Both the position numbers and the translations under genes were made by a program. 33,732 bases of DNA from Vibrio genomosp. F10 str. ZF-129. Its GTDB lineage: Bacteria > Pseudomonadota > Gammaproteobacteria > Enterobacterales > Vibrionaceae. The stretch spans positions 1 to 33,732 of the forward strand of contig NZ_AJYQ02000101.1 in the NCBI RefSeq assembly GCF_000287055.2, in the 5' to 3' direction. The notes beneath the pieces were generated by a model that saw only the letters and a program-made list of their open reading frames with translations, was not told the origin of the DNA and made no database searches. Of the stretch, positions 1 to 8,363 are shown in pieces; position 1 is the stretch's first letter, and every line of letters begins with the position of its first letter.

Positions 1-384
1 GTGTTCATGTTTGTCATGGTCATGATGTTCATGTTTCTCATCATGATCATGGTTGTCATCACCTAAAGTATGAGTTACGGATTTATATTCGATATGACAT
101 TTTGCTGAGCTATTTAAAGAGACCACATTGCTTGCTTCATTGAGCATTTTGACAGCGCTTGCTAATTGCTCTGTTTGCTGTTCATTTTGGGGTTGGTGTT
201 CAAAGCCAACAACGTCAGCGCCAGGCGCGGTAATTTCAATCAGTAGTTCATGGGCATCTTGCGCAATATTGAACTCGACATGACCATGCACATGGGCATC
301 ATGCTGACGGAAAGTGTCGTCTGCAAGAGAGGAAAAGCTCAAAAGTAAGCCGATACTGGTCGCGATAGTTGTCTTAATTTGCAT
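1..384 (-). CDS. zrgA: ZrgA-family periplasmic zinc-uptake protein (5' part, cut by the window edge)
   Basis: The first 128 codons are visible and the gene runs off the left edge. Residues 1-21 form a Sec signal peptide ending ...SSLA, followed by DDTFRQHDAHVHGHVEFNIA, which is typical of the former DUF2796 family, now called ZrgA zinc-uptake proteins. A conserved-looking Cys sits at residue 96. From residue 109 the protein becomes a run of His, Asp, Glu and Lys, as expected of a zinc-collecting loop. In Vibrio cholerae ZrgA works with an ABC-type importer in zinc uptake; its partner genes would lie beyond position 1. It starts 52 bases after the small gene at 437-724, so both probably share the Zur-controlled promoter near 750. 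The family call is good; the length and the C-terminal half cannot be judged. Confidence 0.85.
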   Translation of the reverse strand, partial: MQIKTTIATSIGLLLSFSSLADDTFRQHDAHVHGHVEFNIAQDAHELLIEITAPGADVVGFEHQPQNEQQTEQLASAVKMLNEASNVVSLNSSAKCHIEYKSVTHTLGDDNHDHDEKHEHHDHDKHEH

Positions 385-436
385 TGGTTCTAATCCTAAA
401 TGGTTAATATAAAATACACTATTGTTCATCGATCAG

Positions 437-724
437 TTAAAGCGGCGGTGAGCGAGCCAAATAGGCATAAAAAGAAGCAGCAACCGTGTCTGCCACGTAA
501 GTCAGTAACGGACTGTATTGGATTACAGTCATGTCAGCGATTGCCAGTGAATGGTTTAGACCATGACCTAAGCTAGAAAAAAGTTCGCATTGGTGTTGAT
601 TGTGATGTTCAGGCGTTAAGTCGGTTTGATGTTCAATGTAGGCGAAGTTGAGCCACAAGACGGCGATCAGTGCGCAAGCAATGACAAATCTATTCACAGA
701 TTGTATTGGCTGAGTTGATGGCAA
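437..724 (-). CDS. Small His-containing protein, DUF2607-like, Zur-operon member
   Basis: This small protein has one hydrophobic segment (RFVIACALIAVLWLNFAYIE) followed by a His/Cys-containing stretch (EHHNQHQCELF) and ends in YLARSPPL. It resembles the Vibrio family DUF2607 as I remember it; its function is unknown. The open frame extends to a TTG at 748, but that codon lies next to the Zur operator, where transcription should begin. I prefer the in-frame TTG at 724 (95 residues), which has AGGA about 8 bases upstream. A third candidate is a GTG at 694. The single hydrophobic segment could be a signal peptide or a membrane anchor. Its place between a Zur box and zrgA suggests a role in zinc supply or in sensing periplasmic metal. 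That role is inference. Confidence 0.65.
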   Translation of the reverse strand: MPSTQPIQSVNRFVIACALIAVLWLNFAYIEHQTDLTPEHHNQHQCELFSSLGHGLNHSLAIADMTVIQYSPLLTYVADTVAASFYAYLARSPPL

Positions 725-748
725 AGGGAAGGTCCTATGGATTTTCAA

Positions 749-763
749 TGTTATAGTATAACA
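749..763 (-). promoter_or_regulatory. Zur box (zinc uptake regulator operator)
   Basis: The sequence TGTTATAGTATAACA is a perfect 15-base palindrome and matches the core of the gammaproteobacterial Zur operator (GTTATAnTATAAC). On the minus strand the operator contains a TATACT hexamer (760-755) that fits a -10 element, with CTGACA about 19 bases upstream as a loose -35. Zur-Zn would therefore block RNA polymerase and open the operon when zinc is scarce. The downstream genes, a His-containing small protein and zrgA, fit zinc control. Confidence 0.88.
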
Positions 764-840
764 ATAAGCCTTGGGAAAATGTCAGCACAATTTGAACTAA
801 CGTTAAGAACTTTTGTTTATGTCCACTTCTGTGTTGACTT

Positions 841-871
841 AAAAAAGCGATAGCATTCAGGCCATCGCTTT
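841..871 (-). terminator. Rho-independent terminator after ytfJ
   Basis: On the minus strand, AAAGCGAT-G-GC pairs with GC-T-ATCGCTTT around a CTGAAT loop and is followed by a run of T (plus-strand A at 841-846). It separates ytfJ from the Zur-controlled genes. The stem is near-symmetric, but only the minus strand has the uninterrupted T run. Confidence 0.8.
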
Positions 872-900
872 ATTTTGTTATGGATTTTCCAAATGATCGA

Positions 901-1452
901 TTACAACTGTTCACGAATGAGCGTTAATACTGATGTCACGTCATTGTCATCTAATGCGCCTTCTTTGATAAACAGAACTTCACCTGATTTATTTTGAACG
1001 ATGATGGCGGACGATTCGTTTTCTAGCCCCCAGGTTTTGGCTACCACACCATCGGCATCGAGCACCATCGATGACCAAGGAAACTCTTCTTTACTGGTTT
1101 CAGCTTTAGATTTCACAATAGAGCCGGTTCCCCACATCGCATCATCTTGATTAATAATCGTGGTCGTTTGGTACGCTTCTACTGGAAATTTTGCGGCGGT
1201 AATGGCTGCCATAAGAGGCGCATTGAGTTCTTTGGAGCTGCCGCGTCCTGCAATGGCCTGAATGACCCGAACTTTACCCAGCATGGATTGATTGTCCCAA
1301 GGTTGGTAACGGGTTTCATTATCCGTCAGCATGATTTCACCGTAGTTGGTGACCTCAACATCAATCACGGGTTGGCCCAAAGATAGGTTATGAGCCGCAG
1401 CGAAAAATGGAGAGCAAGCAAGTAGTAGGGTAACAAGTGGTTTTTTAGTCAT
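901..1452 (-). CDS. ytfJ: YtfJ-family periplasmic thioredoxin-fold protein
   Basis: The protein has 183 residues. It begins with a Sec signal peptide (MTKKPLVTLLLACSPFFAAA, cut near HNLSLG) and continues with the YtfJ/HI0045 family pattern: LGQPVIDVEVTNYGEI, then GKVRVIQAIAGR, then SSMVLDADGVVAKTWGLE and SAIIVQNKSGEVLFIKEG. The last segments resemble the end of a thioredoxin or redoxin fold, but no CxxC pair is present, so a classical disulfide redox role is unlikely. The length is normal for the family. A purine-rich AAGGAAAA lies just upstream of the ATG. It stands between msrA (90 bases upstream in the reading direction) and a terminator. The molecular function is not established; older annotations as a transcriptional regulator look wrong for an exported protein. 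Confidence 0.85.
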   Translation of the reverse strand: MTKKPLVTLLLACSPFFAAAHNLSLGQPVIDVEVTNYGEIMLTDNETRYQPWDNQSMLGKVRVIQAIAGRGSSKELNAPLMAAITAAKFPVEAYQTTTIINQDDAMWGTGSIVKSKAETSKEEFPWSSMVLDADGVVAKTWGLENESSAIIVQNKSGEVLFIKEGALDDNDVTSVLTLIREQL

Positions 1453-1542
1453 TATTTTTTCCTTTTAATTACGCCGAAAAAGTATAGTCCCAAGCCAAGA
1501 AAAAGGCTGATAATCAAATGGCTAAGCTGTGATCTTGATGGA

Positions 1543-2184
1543 TTATTTGACAAAGCACACACCAGTGCCACCTAGCCCGCAATACCCATTAGGGTTCTTT
1601 GCCAAATACTGCTGGTGATACTCTTCCGCATAGTAGAATTGGCCTGCTGGCAGTATTTCGGTCGTAATGATGCCTTTTCCTTGCTCGGTCAATAGTGCTT
1701 GGTAGCGTTGTTGCGAATCTATAGCCGTGTTTGCTTGCTCTTCATCATAGATATAAATAGCCGATCGATATTGAGTTCCGGAGTCGTTTCCTTGTTGCAT
1801 ACCTTGAGTCGGGTTGTGTCGTTCCCAAAAATGCGTCAGAAGTTGTGAAAAAGAAATAACCGCAGGATCAAAGAACACTTGAACGACTTCAGTGTGACCC
1901 GTTTGGCCCGTGCACACTTCGTTATAGGTTGGATTTTTTGTGTAACCACCCGCGTATCCAACGGTTGTGCAAGTCACGCCGTCGAGCTGCCAGAATAGGC
2001 GTTCTGCGCCCCAAAAGCAGCCTAGCCCCAATAAAACCTGCTGTTGGCCTTCTTGAGGTGAAGGATTGATAGGGGTTTGAGTGACAAAGTGAACGGCTGG
2101 CGCCAGGATACTTTCCTCTCTGCCTTTCAGAGCATCTTGAGGTGACACCAAGCTTGTTTTCATGTTGTTCGCGGTTGAGCCCAT
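1543..2184 (-). CDS. msrA: Peptide methionine (S)-S-oxide reductase MsrA
   Basis: MsrA reduces the S epimer of methionine sulfoxide in proteins and as the free amino acid, using thioredoxin. The catalytic motif GCFWGAE is visible with the nucleophile Cys56. The C-terminal segment has the two resolving cysteines, Cys202 and Cys210, spaced as in E. coli (198 and 206). The 213-residue length and the N-terminal extension before the catalytic Cys match the long gammaproteobacterial form. I keep the first ATG, which has AAGG about 11 bases upstream; a second ATG at codon 8 has no ribosome-binding site. It is divergent from tamA, with 136 bases between them, so the promoters lie back to back. Confidence 0.97.
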   Translation of the reverse strand: MGSTANNMKTSLVSPQDALKGREESILAPAVHFVTQTPINPSPQEGQQQVLLGLGCFWGAERLFWQLDGVTCTTVGYAGGYTKNPTYNEVCTGQTGHTEVVQVFFDPAVISFSQLLTHFWERHNPTQGMQQGNDSGTQYRSAIYIYDEEQANTAIDSQQRYQALLTEQGKGIITTEILPAGQFYYAEEYHQQYLAKNPNGYCGLGGTGVCFVK

Positions 2185-2235
2185 GGTATGTAATACCTTA
2201 TTAGTACGGAAGAATGAACAAATTATGCGAATACG

Positions 2236-2265
2236 TTGACATAGCTAAAGACTAACCGAGTTAAT
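2236..2265 (+). promoter_or_regulatory. Candidate sigma-70 promoter for tamAB
   Basis: A perfect -35 TTGACA (2236-2241) is followed after 18 bases by GTTAAT (2260-2265), which matches TATAAT at four of six positions. Transcription would start near 2272 and leave a leader of about 49 bases to the tamA ATG at 2321. The element is inferred from consensus only. Confidence 0.45.
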
Positions 2266-2320
2266 CTAGGTATCATTTTTATTCGCCGTAATACTCATTT
2301 TAGGTTTGTAATAATTAAGC

Positions 2321-4033
2321 ATGTTCATTAAGCGATTTCCAGTTTTTATATTCAGCCTTGTCTTATCTGGCTTTGTTAATGCTAACGAAGTTAAGTTAAG
2401 TATTGTCGGCTTAGAGGGGGAATTGCTGGATAATGTTGATGCTTACTTGTTGTCGATTCCTGAAAGTGATTATGAAATCACACTGCGTTTTAAGTCTCGT
2501 TTGAGTAATAGCATGACCGAAGCGCTTAATGCCCTCGGATACTACAACCCTAAGTTTCGCTTTGAAGTTATTGAAGATAAACAGCTCATTGTCCATGTGG
2601 AGAAAGGCGATCCCGTACTGCTTACTGAACTTGATATCATCGTCACAGGCGAAGCTCAGCAAGACCCTGCCTTTTCAAAACTCATTGCAGAAAGTGGATT
2701 GACGCTAAATCAACCCGTGAACCATGGACGTTATGATGCACTGAAATCATCCATTCGCAGTCAGGCTTTACAAAAAGGGTACTTTAAAGGTGATTTTACT
2801 AAGAGCAGCTTAGAAATCGTGTCAAGCCAAAACAAGGCGATGGTGCGCTTACACTACGACAGTGGCATGCGTTATCACTTTGGGTCTACATCGATTTCTG
2901 GTAGCCAAATCAGAGATGAACGGGTTCAATCTTTGCAGCCATATCAAGCAGGCGATCCTTACCTTGTGTCAAAGGTCGGAGAATATAATCAAAACCTCTC
3001 TAATACCGATTGGTTTTCTTCCGTCTTTGTTGAGCCGGATTTAAATCGCTTAGATGAAGGTCGTGAGCTCCCTATGAAGGTCTCTTTATCTCCTCAATCA
3101 AGAAATCAATTTGAAACCGGCCTGGGTTATTCAACCGATGTGGGCGTTCGAGGAACCTTGAAGTGGAATAAACCTTGGGTGAACGATCGTGGGCACAGTT
3201 TTAACAGCAGTATTTCTCTGTCAAAGCCAGAGCAGAGTGTTGTTGCTGGTTATAAGATCCCGTTAGATGATGCGTTGCATGAGTATTATCAAATTCAGTA
3301 CGGTATGAAAAAGGTCGATAGCCGCGATACCAACAGCCTGGAATCTAACCTGTCTATTGGCCGACATTGGTTACTTGATAATGGTTGGCATCAAACGGTG
3401 AGAGCACGCTATTTGATTGAAAACTATGAACAAGGGTTACAAGACGATGTGGGCCACTTTGTTTTGCCTGGGGTGTCCTTTTCTCGTACACGTACCAAAG
3501 GTGGAAGCATGCCCATGTGGGGGGATCGTCAAACCATAACGTTTGAATATGGCGATCCAGCTTTATTGTCTGAAACCCGTTTAGTGCGTTTGGTTGGTGG
3601 AACTTCATGGATTAGAGGAATCGGCAATAATCACCGAGGCTTATTTCGGGTTGATGGAGGCGCTAACTTTACGGAAGAGTTTGAAAAACTCTCCCCATCA
3701 TTGCTGTTTTTTGCCGGGGGTGATAACAACTTACGTGGCTATAGCTATGAATCCATTTCGCCAAAAGATGAAAGTGGTGCATTGACCGGGGGCCAATATA
3801 TGGTGACCACCTCGTTAGAGTATCAATATCGCCTAGTGGGTAATTGGTGGGTAGCGGCTTTCTATGATTATGGTAGTGCATTTAACCAAAAAGCCGACTT
3901 TAAAGCGGGCACGGGGGTTGGGGTTCGATGGGCATCGCCAGTGGGGCCTATTCGGCTTGATTTTGCGGTAGGATTAGATGCAGAAGAGGGCGATGAATAT
4001 CAGATCCACTTTACACTAGGACCTGAGTTATGA
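2321..4033 (+). CDS. tamA: Outer-membrane translocation and assembly module protein TamA (Omp85 family)
   Basis: TamA is the outer-membrane barrel of the TAM complex, which helps insert some barrel proteins and autotransporters and, with TamB, supports lipid transport. The 570-residue protein has a signal peptide (residues 1-21, ending FVNA), then about 240 residues for three POTRA domains, then a 16-strand barrel. The Omp85 hallmark in loop 6, LRGYSYES, is seen with Arg472-Gly473-Tyr474. The strand GPIRLDFAVGL near the end and the terminus HFTLGPEL fit TamA rather than BamA, and the length is close to E. coli TamA. The stop codon overlaps the tamB start as ATGA, so the two are translationally coupled. 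The start ATG has only a weak AGG about 14 bases upstream. Confidence 0.96.
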   Translation: MFIKRFPVFIFSLVLSGFVNANEVKLSIVGLEGELLDNVDAYLLSIPESDYEITLRFKSRLSNSMTEALNALGYYNPKFRFEVIEDKQLIVHVEKGDPVLLTELDIIVTGEAQQDPAFSKLIAESGLTLNQPVNHGRYDALKSSIRSQALQKGYFKGDFTKSSLEIVSSQNKAMVRLHYDSGMRYHFGSTSISGSQIRDERVQSLQPYQAGDPYLVSKVGEYNQNLSNTDWFSSVFVEPDLNRLDEGRELPMKVSLSPQSRNQFETGLGYSTDVGVRGTLKWNKPWVNDRGHSFNSSISLSKPEQSVVAGYKIPLDDALHEYYQIQYGMKKVDSRDTNSLESNLSIGRHWLLDNGWHQTVRARYLIENYEQGLQDDVGHFVLPGVSFSRTRTKGGSMPMWGDRQTITFEYGDPALLSETRLVRLVGGTSWIRGIGNNHRGLFRVDGGANFTEEFEKLSPSLLFFAGGDNNLRGYSYESISPKDESGALTGGQYMVTTSLEYQYRLVGNWWVAAFYDYGSAFNQKADFKAGTGVGVRWASPVGPIRLDFAVGLDAEEGDEYQIHFTLGPEL

Positions 4034-7000
4034 AGAAAGTCGTCTTAAAATGGACAAAGTGGCTGTCCATTACAGTGACCTCGTTGGTGGTACTGGTGTT
4101 GGTTTTCGTGATTGGTTTGCTGTACACCAATACGGGTTTAAACGTGCTTGTATGGGGAGCGCAGAAAGCGGTGCCTCAGTTACAAGTTGAAAGCACCCAA
4201 GGTTCTGTATTTCCTCGATTTACTCTAAAAAAAGTCGCTTTTCAGGATGACGCGTTATTGATTAAGTTTGACGCTCAATCATTGACGCTTGCCGTGAATC
4301 CGAGTTGTTTTTTAGAGCCATCCATTTGCATTAACGATCTGGCCGTCGATGGCTTGCATTTTTCAATGCCAGAGCTGGCTGAATCAGAAGAATCGGAAGC
4401 TTCAGTTAACACAAATGATAAACCTTTTAAATTATCTACCCCTATTCCCATTCAAATTAGCCGTGTCAGGCTATCCAATATTGATCTCGATATTTTACAA
4501 AACAGAGTCACTTGGAAAAGCCTAAATACCGGAGCAAGGTTCCAGAACAATCAGCTGCGACTATTCCCGACCCTTTGGCAGGATATTTCGCTATCTTTAG
4601 CGCCTTCAGTGGATAGGGGAGACAGCTCATCGACGTCACCTATAGAGGACAATTCAGACCCTAGCCCTATCGTATTGCCCCCGTTTACGATGCCATTATC
4701 GTTAGTGGTTGAACGGTTCGATATTAAGCAGTTTAAGCTAAAGCAAGAGTCGCCGATTTCAATCAATCATCTCGGGTTAGAAGCGAGTGCTTCTGGTTCA
4801 AAGGTAGTCATTAAGACGCTTGATCTTGATATGCCAGAAGTGAACGCTAATTTGGTTGCCGATGTTGAACTTCAAGGGGCTTACCCACTCAATGCCAAGT
4901 TATCTGCTGATGTGAAACACCCTCAAGCGAATGGGCAAAAAATTGCCCTATCAGCCTCGGGAAGTGTGGCTGATCTTACCATTGAAAGTCAGTTGAGTGG
5001 ATTAATAAAAGCCCATTTACAAGGAAACCTAAAACCACTAGAGCCGACGTTGCCGTATCAACTCTTGCTCAGCAAAGCTAATGCACAGTGGCCTCTTACT
5101 GGCGCGGCTGATTATCAGGTAGCGATTGATAAACTGTCCAGTTCGGGCAGTTTAGAAGGCTACGAACTTGATTTAAAAGCGGGCATCAAAGGGGTGAGTC
5201 TCCCTGATCTCGATGTTGATGTGAAAGGCAATGGCAACCTAGAACAAATCGAGCTGCGCGAGATAGCATTATCAACGCTTGGCGGAACTGTTGAGGGTGA
5301 AGTCTTTGCCAATTGGAATGCGCCCATCAATTGGCAAGGAAAACTTCACCTGAATCAAATTCAGCCAGGCCTGTATTGGCCTGAGGCTGAAGGGAACATC
5401 AGCGGTGATATTCATACCCAAGGTTCGTTAACTCAGGAAGGGGGGTGGATAACCGAGACCACGGTCATTGATATCGACGGGATTCTACGAGACTACCCGC
5501 TTAATATTGCTGGCTCATTGTTCGCGTCCGATAAAGAAGGGAAGGGGGCATTCAGCATTCAAACCCCAAGTTTGACACTTGCTCACGGGCCTAATTCTGT
5601 CCAGGCGAAAGGAGAGCTTAGCCAAACTTGGCAGATGAATGTGGCTTTAAATATTCCTGATCTCGCCAAGTCGGTGCCTGATCTTAACGGATCTGTGGTA
5701 GGGGATGTGTCGTTAAAAGGGAAGCTTGAAGAGCCGAGCATCAACCTAACATTAACCGCAAACAACATCGATTGGCGTGAAGAAGCAAGCCTGCAACAAC
5801 TGACGATCTCTGGCGATCTTAAACCACTCCCAGAACCTTATGCCGACCTTCATTTACAAGCGAGTACTATTCAGTATCAGAACAATGTAGTTGATAGTGT
5901 CGATCTTAAACTCGCAGGATCACTGAATGATCATAACCTGATGCTAGAAGTGGGATCCGATATTGTGGCGACCAATCTCGCCATTTCAGGGGGGCTTCAG
6001 CAAGAGCCAACGCCAAGCTGGAGTGGTGATTTAGAACGTATGTTGTTCAGTACAGAGCAAGGTCAGTGGACGTTAAATAAGAGTACACAGCTTGGTTTTG
6101 ATGTTGATAGTCAGCAAGCGTTTGTCTCTGCGCACTGTTGGCTGCAAGCTAATGCGTCAGTGTGTCTTGATAACGACACCAGTGTTGGCAAGAAAGGTGA
6201 AGCGCAATTGTCGGTTACCCGGTTCAGTTTTTCTCAATTGGCTGCTTTTATGCCACAAGGTGTCGTCGTCGATGGAGAGGTGAATGCTCAAGCGCTCGCC
6301 AACTGGGGGCCTGACGTTTCACCGGAGGTAGCCGTTAATGTTCAAATACCAAAAGGTCAGTTCAGCGGTATGCCAGATGCCCCCTTAGTGATTGGCTGGA
6401 ATTCGATGGCGTTTAATGCAAATCTTGCTGAAAACCAACTGCAAGCCAATTGGTTGTTAGACTTTACCGATAATGGCGAGTTGTCAGGTGATATTACGAT
6501 CCCCAATATTGCTGTTGCAGATAAAGAGTTAGCCGGTGATATTCGTGTGTCTCAGATTGGATTGGATTTTCTTGCCCCGCTTCTTGGTGAGTACAATGAG
6601 TTTGATGCGCAGATCAATTCACAATTGGCGTTAAGTGGCTCACTCGCTCAGCCTAAGGTGATAGGCGATCTAAGAGTCGATGATCTCATACTGAAAGGTG
6701 AGGTCTCTCCTCTGGATATCCAGAGCGGAGAAGTGGTTGCTAAATTTTCAGGGACGAAAGCCAATTTAGAGGCAAACATCGATACTCCAGATGGGCCACT
6801 GAGTATTGAAGGCGATGCTAACTGGACGGTTCTTGAGGCCTGGAATAGCAATATTCGAGTTTTTGCTGATAAGTTGTTGGTCAGTCAGCCTCCGATGATT
6901 GAAATGAAAGTGAGTCCAGACATGACGATCAGTCTATCGCCAGAATACGCTAAGGTGACGGGAAGCATCGATTTACCATGGGGTAACATTGTTGTAGAAG

Positions 7001-7800
7001 AGCTTCCACCGAGTGCTATTGGTATTTCAAAAGATCAGGTTATTTTAAATGAGCAGCTCGAACCTATTGATGATTCGAGCTCGAGTATTTTTGCTATTGA
7101 AACGGATATCAACATTTCTATTGGTGATGAATTCACGTTGTCTGCCTTTGGGCTCGAAGGCAATCTAGTGGGTAAGCTGAACGTCACGCAAAAAGACAAA
7201 GGCCCAATCATTCACGGTGAAATTAATATTGTTGATGGGTCGTATCGATCTTTTGGTCAAGAGTTGGTGATCAATGAAGGGAAGATTTTAATGAATGGCC
7301 CGGTGGATCAGCCTTATGTTGCCATTAGTGCAATTCGGAATCCAGATAATACCCGAGATGATGTTATTGCAGGGGTGCGAGTAGATGGCCCGGCTGACGA
7401 GCCTAGCGTCACGATTTTCTCTGAGCCCGCTATGCCACAAGCAAATGCGTTGTCGTATCTACTGCGAGGACAGGATATCGACGCTGAAACCGGCGGTAAT
7501 GCGATGACAACCACTTTGATTGGCCTGAGTTTAGCGAAAAGCGGTAAGGTGGTTGGCGAAATTGGTGAAGCTTTTGGTGTCCAAGACCTACAATTAGATA
7601 CGGCGGGTTCTGGTGAGGATTCTCAAGTTACAGTAAGTGGTTACGTGCTGCCAGGGCTGCAAGTTAAGTATGGGGTAGGGATTTTCGAATCCATTGGGGA
7701 GTTTACCGTCCGATACCGTTTAATGAGTGATCTTTACCTCGAAGTCTTATCGGGTGCGGATAATGCCGTGGACTTACTTTATCAATTTGAGTTTGAGTGA
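4030..7800 (+). CDS. tamB: Inner-membrane anchored TamB, AsmA-like bridge protein
   Basis: TamB is a long periplasm-spanning protein with an N-terminal membrane anchor and an extended beta-taco groove that is proposed to carry lipid between membranes. It pairs with TamA in the outer membrane. At 1256 residues it is almost the same length as the E. coli protein. Residues 12-32 form the single membrane helix (SITVTSLVVLVLVFVIGLLY), followed by TNTGLNVLVWGAQKAVPQLQ, typical of the family. The middle is long beta-repeat sequence with many short G-x-L and N-x-x-L stretches. The last 350 residues carry the DUF490/TamB domain, including LYQFEFE at the very end. A low-complexity Ser/Asp/Pro stretch lies near residues 197-215. 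It overlaps tamA by four bases. Confidence 0.96.
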   Translation: MKKVVLKWTKWLSITVTSLVVLVLVFVIGLLYTNTGLNVLVWGAQKAVPQLQVESTQGSVFPRFTLKKVAFQDDALLIKFDAQSLTLAVNPSCFLEPSICINDLAVDGLHFSMPELAESEESEASVNTNDKPFKLSTPIPIQISRVRLSNIDLDILQNRVTWKSLNTGARFQNNQLRLFPTLWQDISLSLAPSVDRGDSSSTSPIEDNSDPSPIVLPPFTMPLSLVVERFDIKQFKLKQESPISINHLGLEASASGSKVVIKTLDLDMPEVNANLVADVELQGAYPLNAKLSADVKHPQANGQKIALSASGSVADLTIESQLSGLIKAHLQGNLKPLEPTLPYQLLLSKANAQWPLTGAADYQVAIDKLSSSGSLEGYELDLKAGIKGVSLPDLDVDVKGNGNLEQIELREIALSTLGGTVEGEVFANWNAPINWQGKLHLNQIQPGLYWPEAEGNISGDIHTQGSLTQEGGWITETTVIDIDGILRDYPLNIAGSLFASDKEGKGAFSIQTPSLTLAHGPNSVQAKGELSQTWQMNVALNIPDLAKSVPDLNGSVVGDVSLKGKLEEPSINLTLTANNIDWREEASLQQLTISGDLKPLPEPYADLHLQASTIQYQNNVVDSVDLKLAGSLNDHNLMLEVGSDIVATNLAISGGLQQEPTPSWSGDLERMLFSTEQGQWTLNKSTQLGFDVDSQQAFVSAHCWLQANASVCLDNDTSVGKKGEAQLSVTRFSFSQLAAFMPQGVVVDGEVNAQALANWGPDVSPEVAVNVQIPKGQFSGMPDAPLVIGWNSMAFNANLAENQLQANWLLDFTDNGELSGDITIPNIAVADKELAGDIRVSQIGLDFLAPLLGEYNEFDAQINSQLALSGSLAQPKVIGDLRVDDLILKGEVSPLDIQSGEVVAKFSGTKANLEANIDTPDGPLSIEGDANWTVLEAWNSNIRVFADKLLVSQPPMIEMKVSPDMTISLSPEYAKVTGSIDLPWGNIVVEELPPSAIGISKDQVILNEQLEPIDDSSSSIFAIETDINISIGDEFTLSAFGLEGNLVGKLNVTQKDKGPIIHGEINIVDGSYRSFGQELVINEGKILMNGPVDQPYVAISAIRNPDNTRDDVIAGVRVDGPADEPSVTIFSEPAMPQANALSYLLRGQDIDAETGGNAMTTTLIGLSLAKSGKVVGEIGEAFGVQDLQLDTAGSGEDSQVTVSGYVLPGLQVKYGVGIFESIGEFTVRYRLMSDLYLEVLSGADNAVDLLYQFEFE

Positions 7801-7816
7801 TCTTTTTTATTCGATA

Positions 7817-7832
7817 CACGTATTGATACGTG
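7817..7832. repeat. Short inverted repeat after tamB
   Basis: CACGTA and TACGTG flank a TTGA loop, inside a wider AT-rich inverted context (TTTTATT before, AATAAAA after). It may form a hairpin in the tamB 3' end. Neither strand has a clean T run after the stem, so I do not call it a terminator. The 119 bases between tamB and the next gene show nothing else that I recognise. Confidence 0.35.
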
Positions 7833-7919
7833 AAATAAAACTAATGGCTATCGGGTCTCGTTGTAAGTAGATGAACGGTAGTAGTTATTGGTTCAACTTC
7901 ATGCAATGGGGGATAAACA

Positions 7920-8273
7920 ATGAAGTACTTATATTTATTAGTGGCCTTATTTACGGTGGGCTGTGCACAGGTACAAACGCCAGATTCATACGCTGAGAAC
8001 GATTGGTCTGAATTTGGTAAGCAAAGAGCAATAGATGGCCAGCTGTATGATTCTCAATCAAGGCTAAATAAGCTCGATGAAAAAGGTGTGCTCAACGACA
8101 ATTTATACATAGCGTATGGTAAAGGTTACCAAGAAGGTAAATCAGAATACTGCGCCCAAGATGCTCGTATGCTCGGCGCGTCAGGAAAGCCTTACCGAGG
8201 AATATGCGATGACGTAAACGTATTTTTCCGAGCGGATTATGACTCTGGCAGAGAGTCAGGATCTTTAAGGTAG
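7920..8273 (+). CDS. Small DUF2799-type lipoprotein
   Basis: This 117-residue protein has a lipoprotein signal peptide with the lipobox FTVGC, so Cys15 would be lipidated after cleavage. The mature part has a repeated pattern of aromatic plus G-x-x-x-G: WSEFGKQRAIDG, then YGKGYQEGKSEYC, then ADYDSGRESG. Cys residues at about 78 and 96 could form a disulfide. This matches the Vibrio family DUF2799 as I know it, and its function is unknown. GGGGGATAAACA just before the ATG is a good ribosome-binding site. It lies 119 bases after tamB and 90 bases before the convergent ppa. Residue D after Cys+1 is absent (the +2 residue is Ala), which favours sorting to the outer membrane. Confidence 0.8.
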   Translation: MKYLYLLVALFTVGCAQVQTPDSYAENDWSEFGKQRAIDGQLYDSQSRLNKLDEKGVLNDNLYIAYGKGYQEGKSEYCAQDARMLGASGKPYRGICDDVNVFFRADYDSGRESGSLR

Positions 8274-8298
8274 AGACATCGATGTTGATTTGTAGAGT

Positions 8299-8337
8299 CT
8301 TAGCTGCTTCATGTGTTGCAGGCAGCTAAGCTTTTCC
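8299..8337 (+). terminator. Terminator between the DUF2799 gene and ppa
   Basis: A perfect nine-base stem, CTTAGCTGC (8299-8307) and GCAGCTAAG (8322-8330), encloses a 14-base loop and is followed on the plus strand by CTTTTCC. The T run is weak. Because the stem is symmetric it may also serve ppa, which ends at 8364 on the other strand. Confidence 0.6.
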
Positions 8338-8363
8338 ACTCTTTTCGTCAATACACATCGTTC

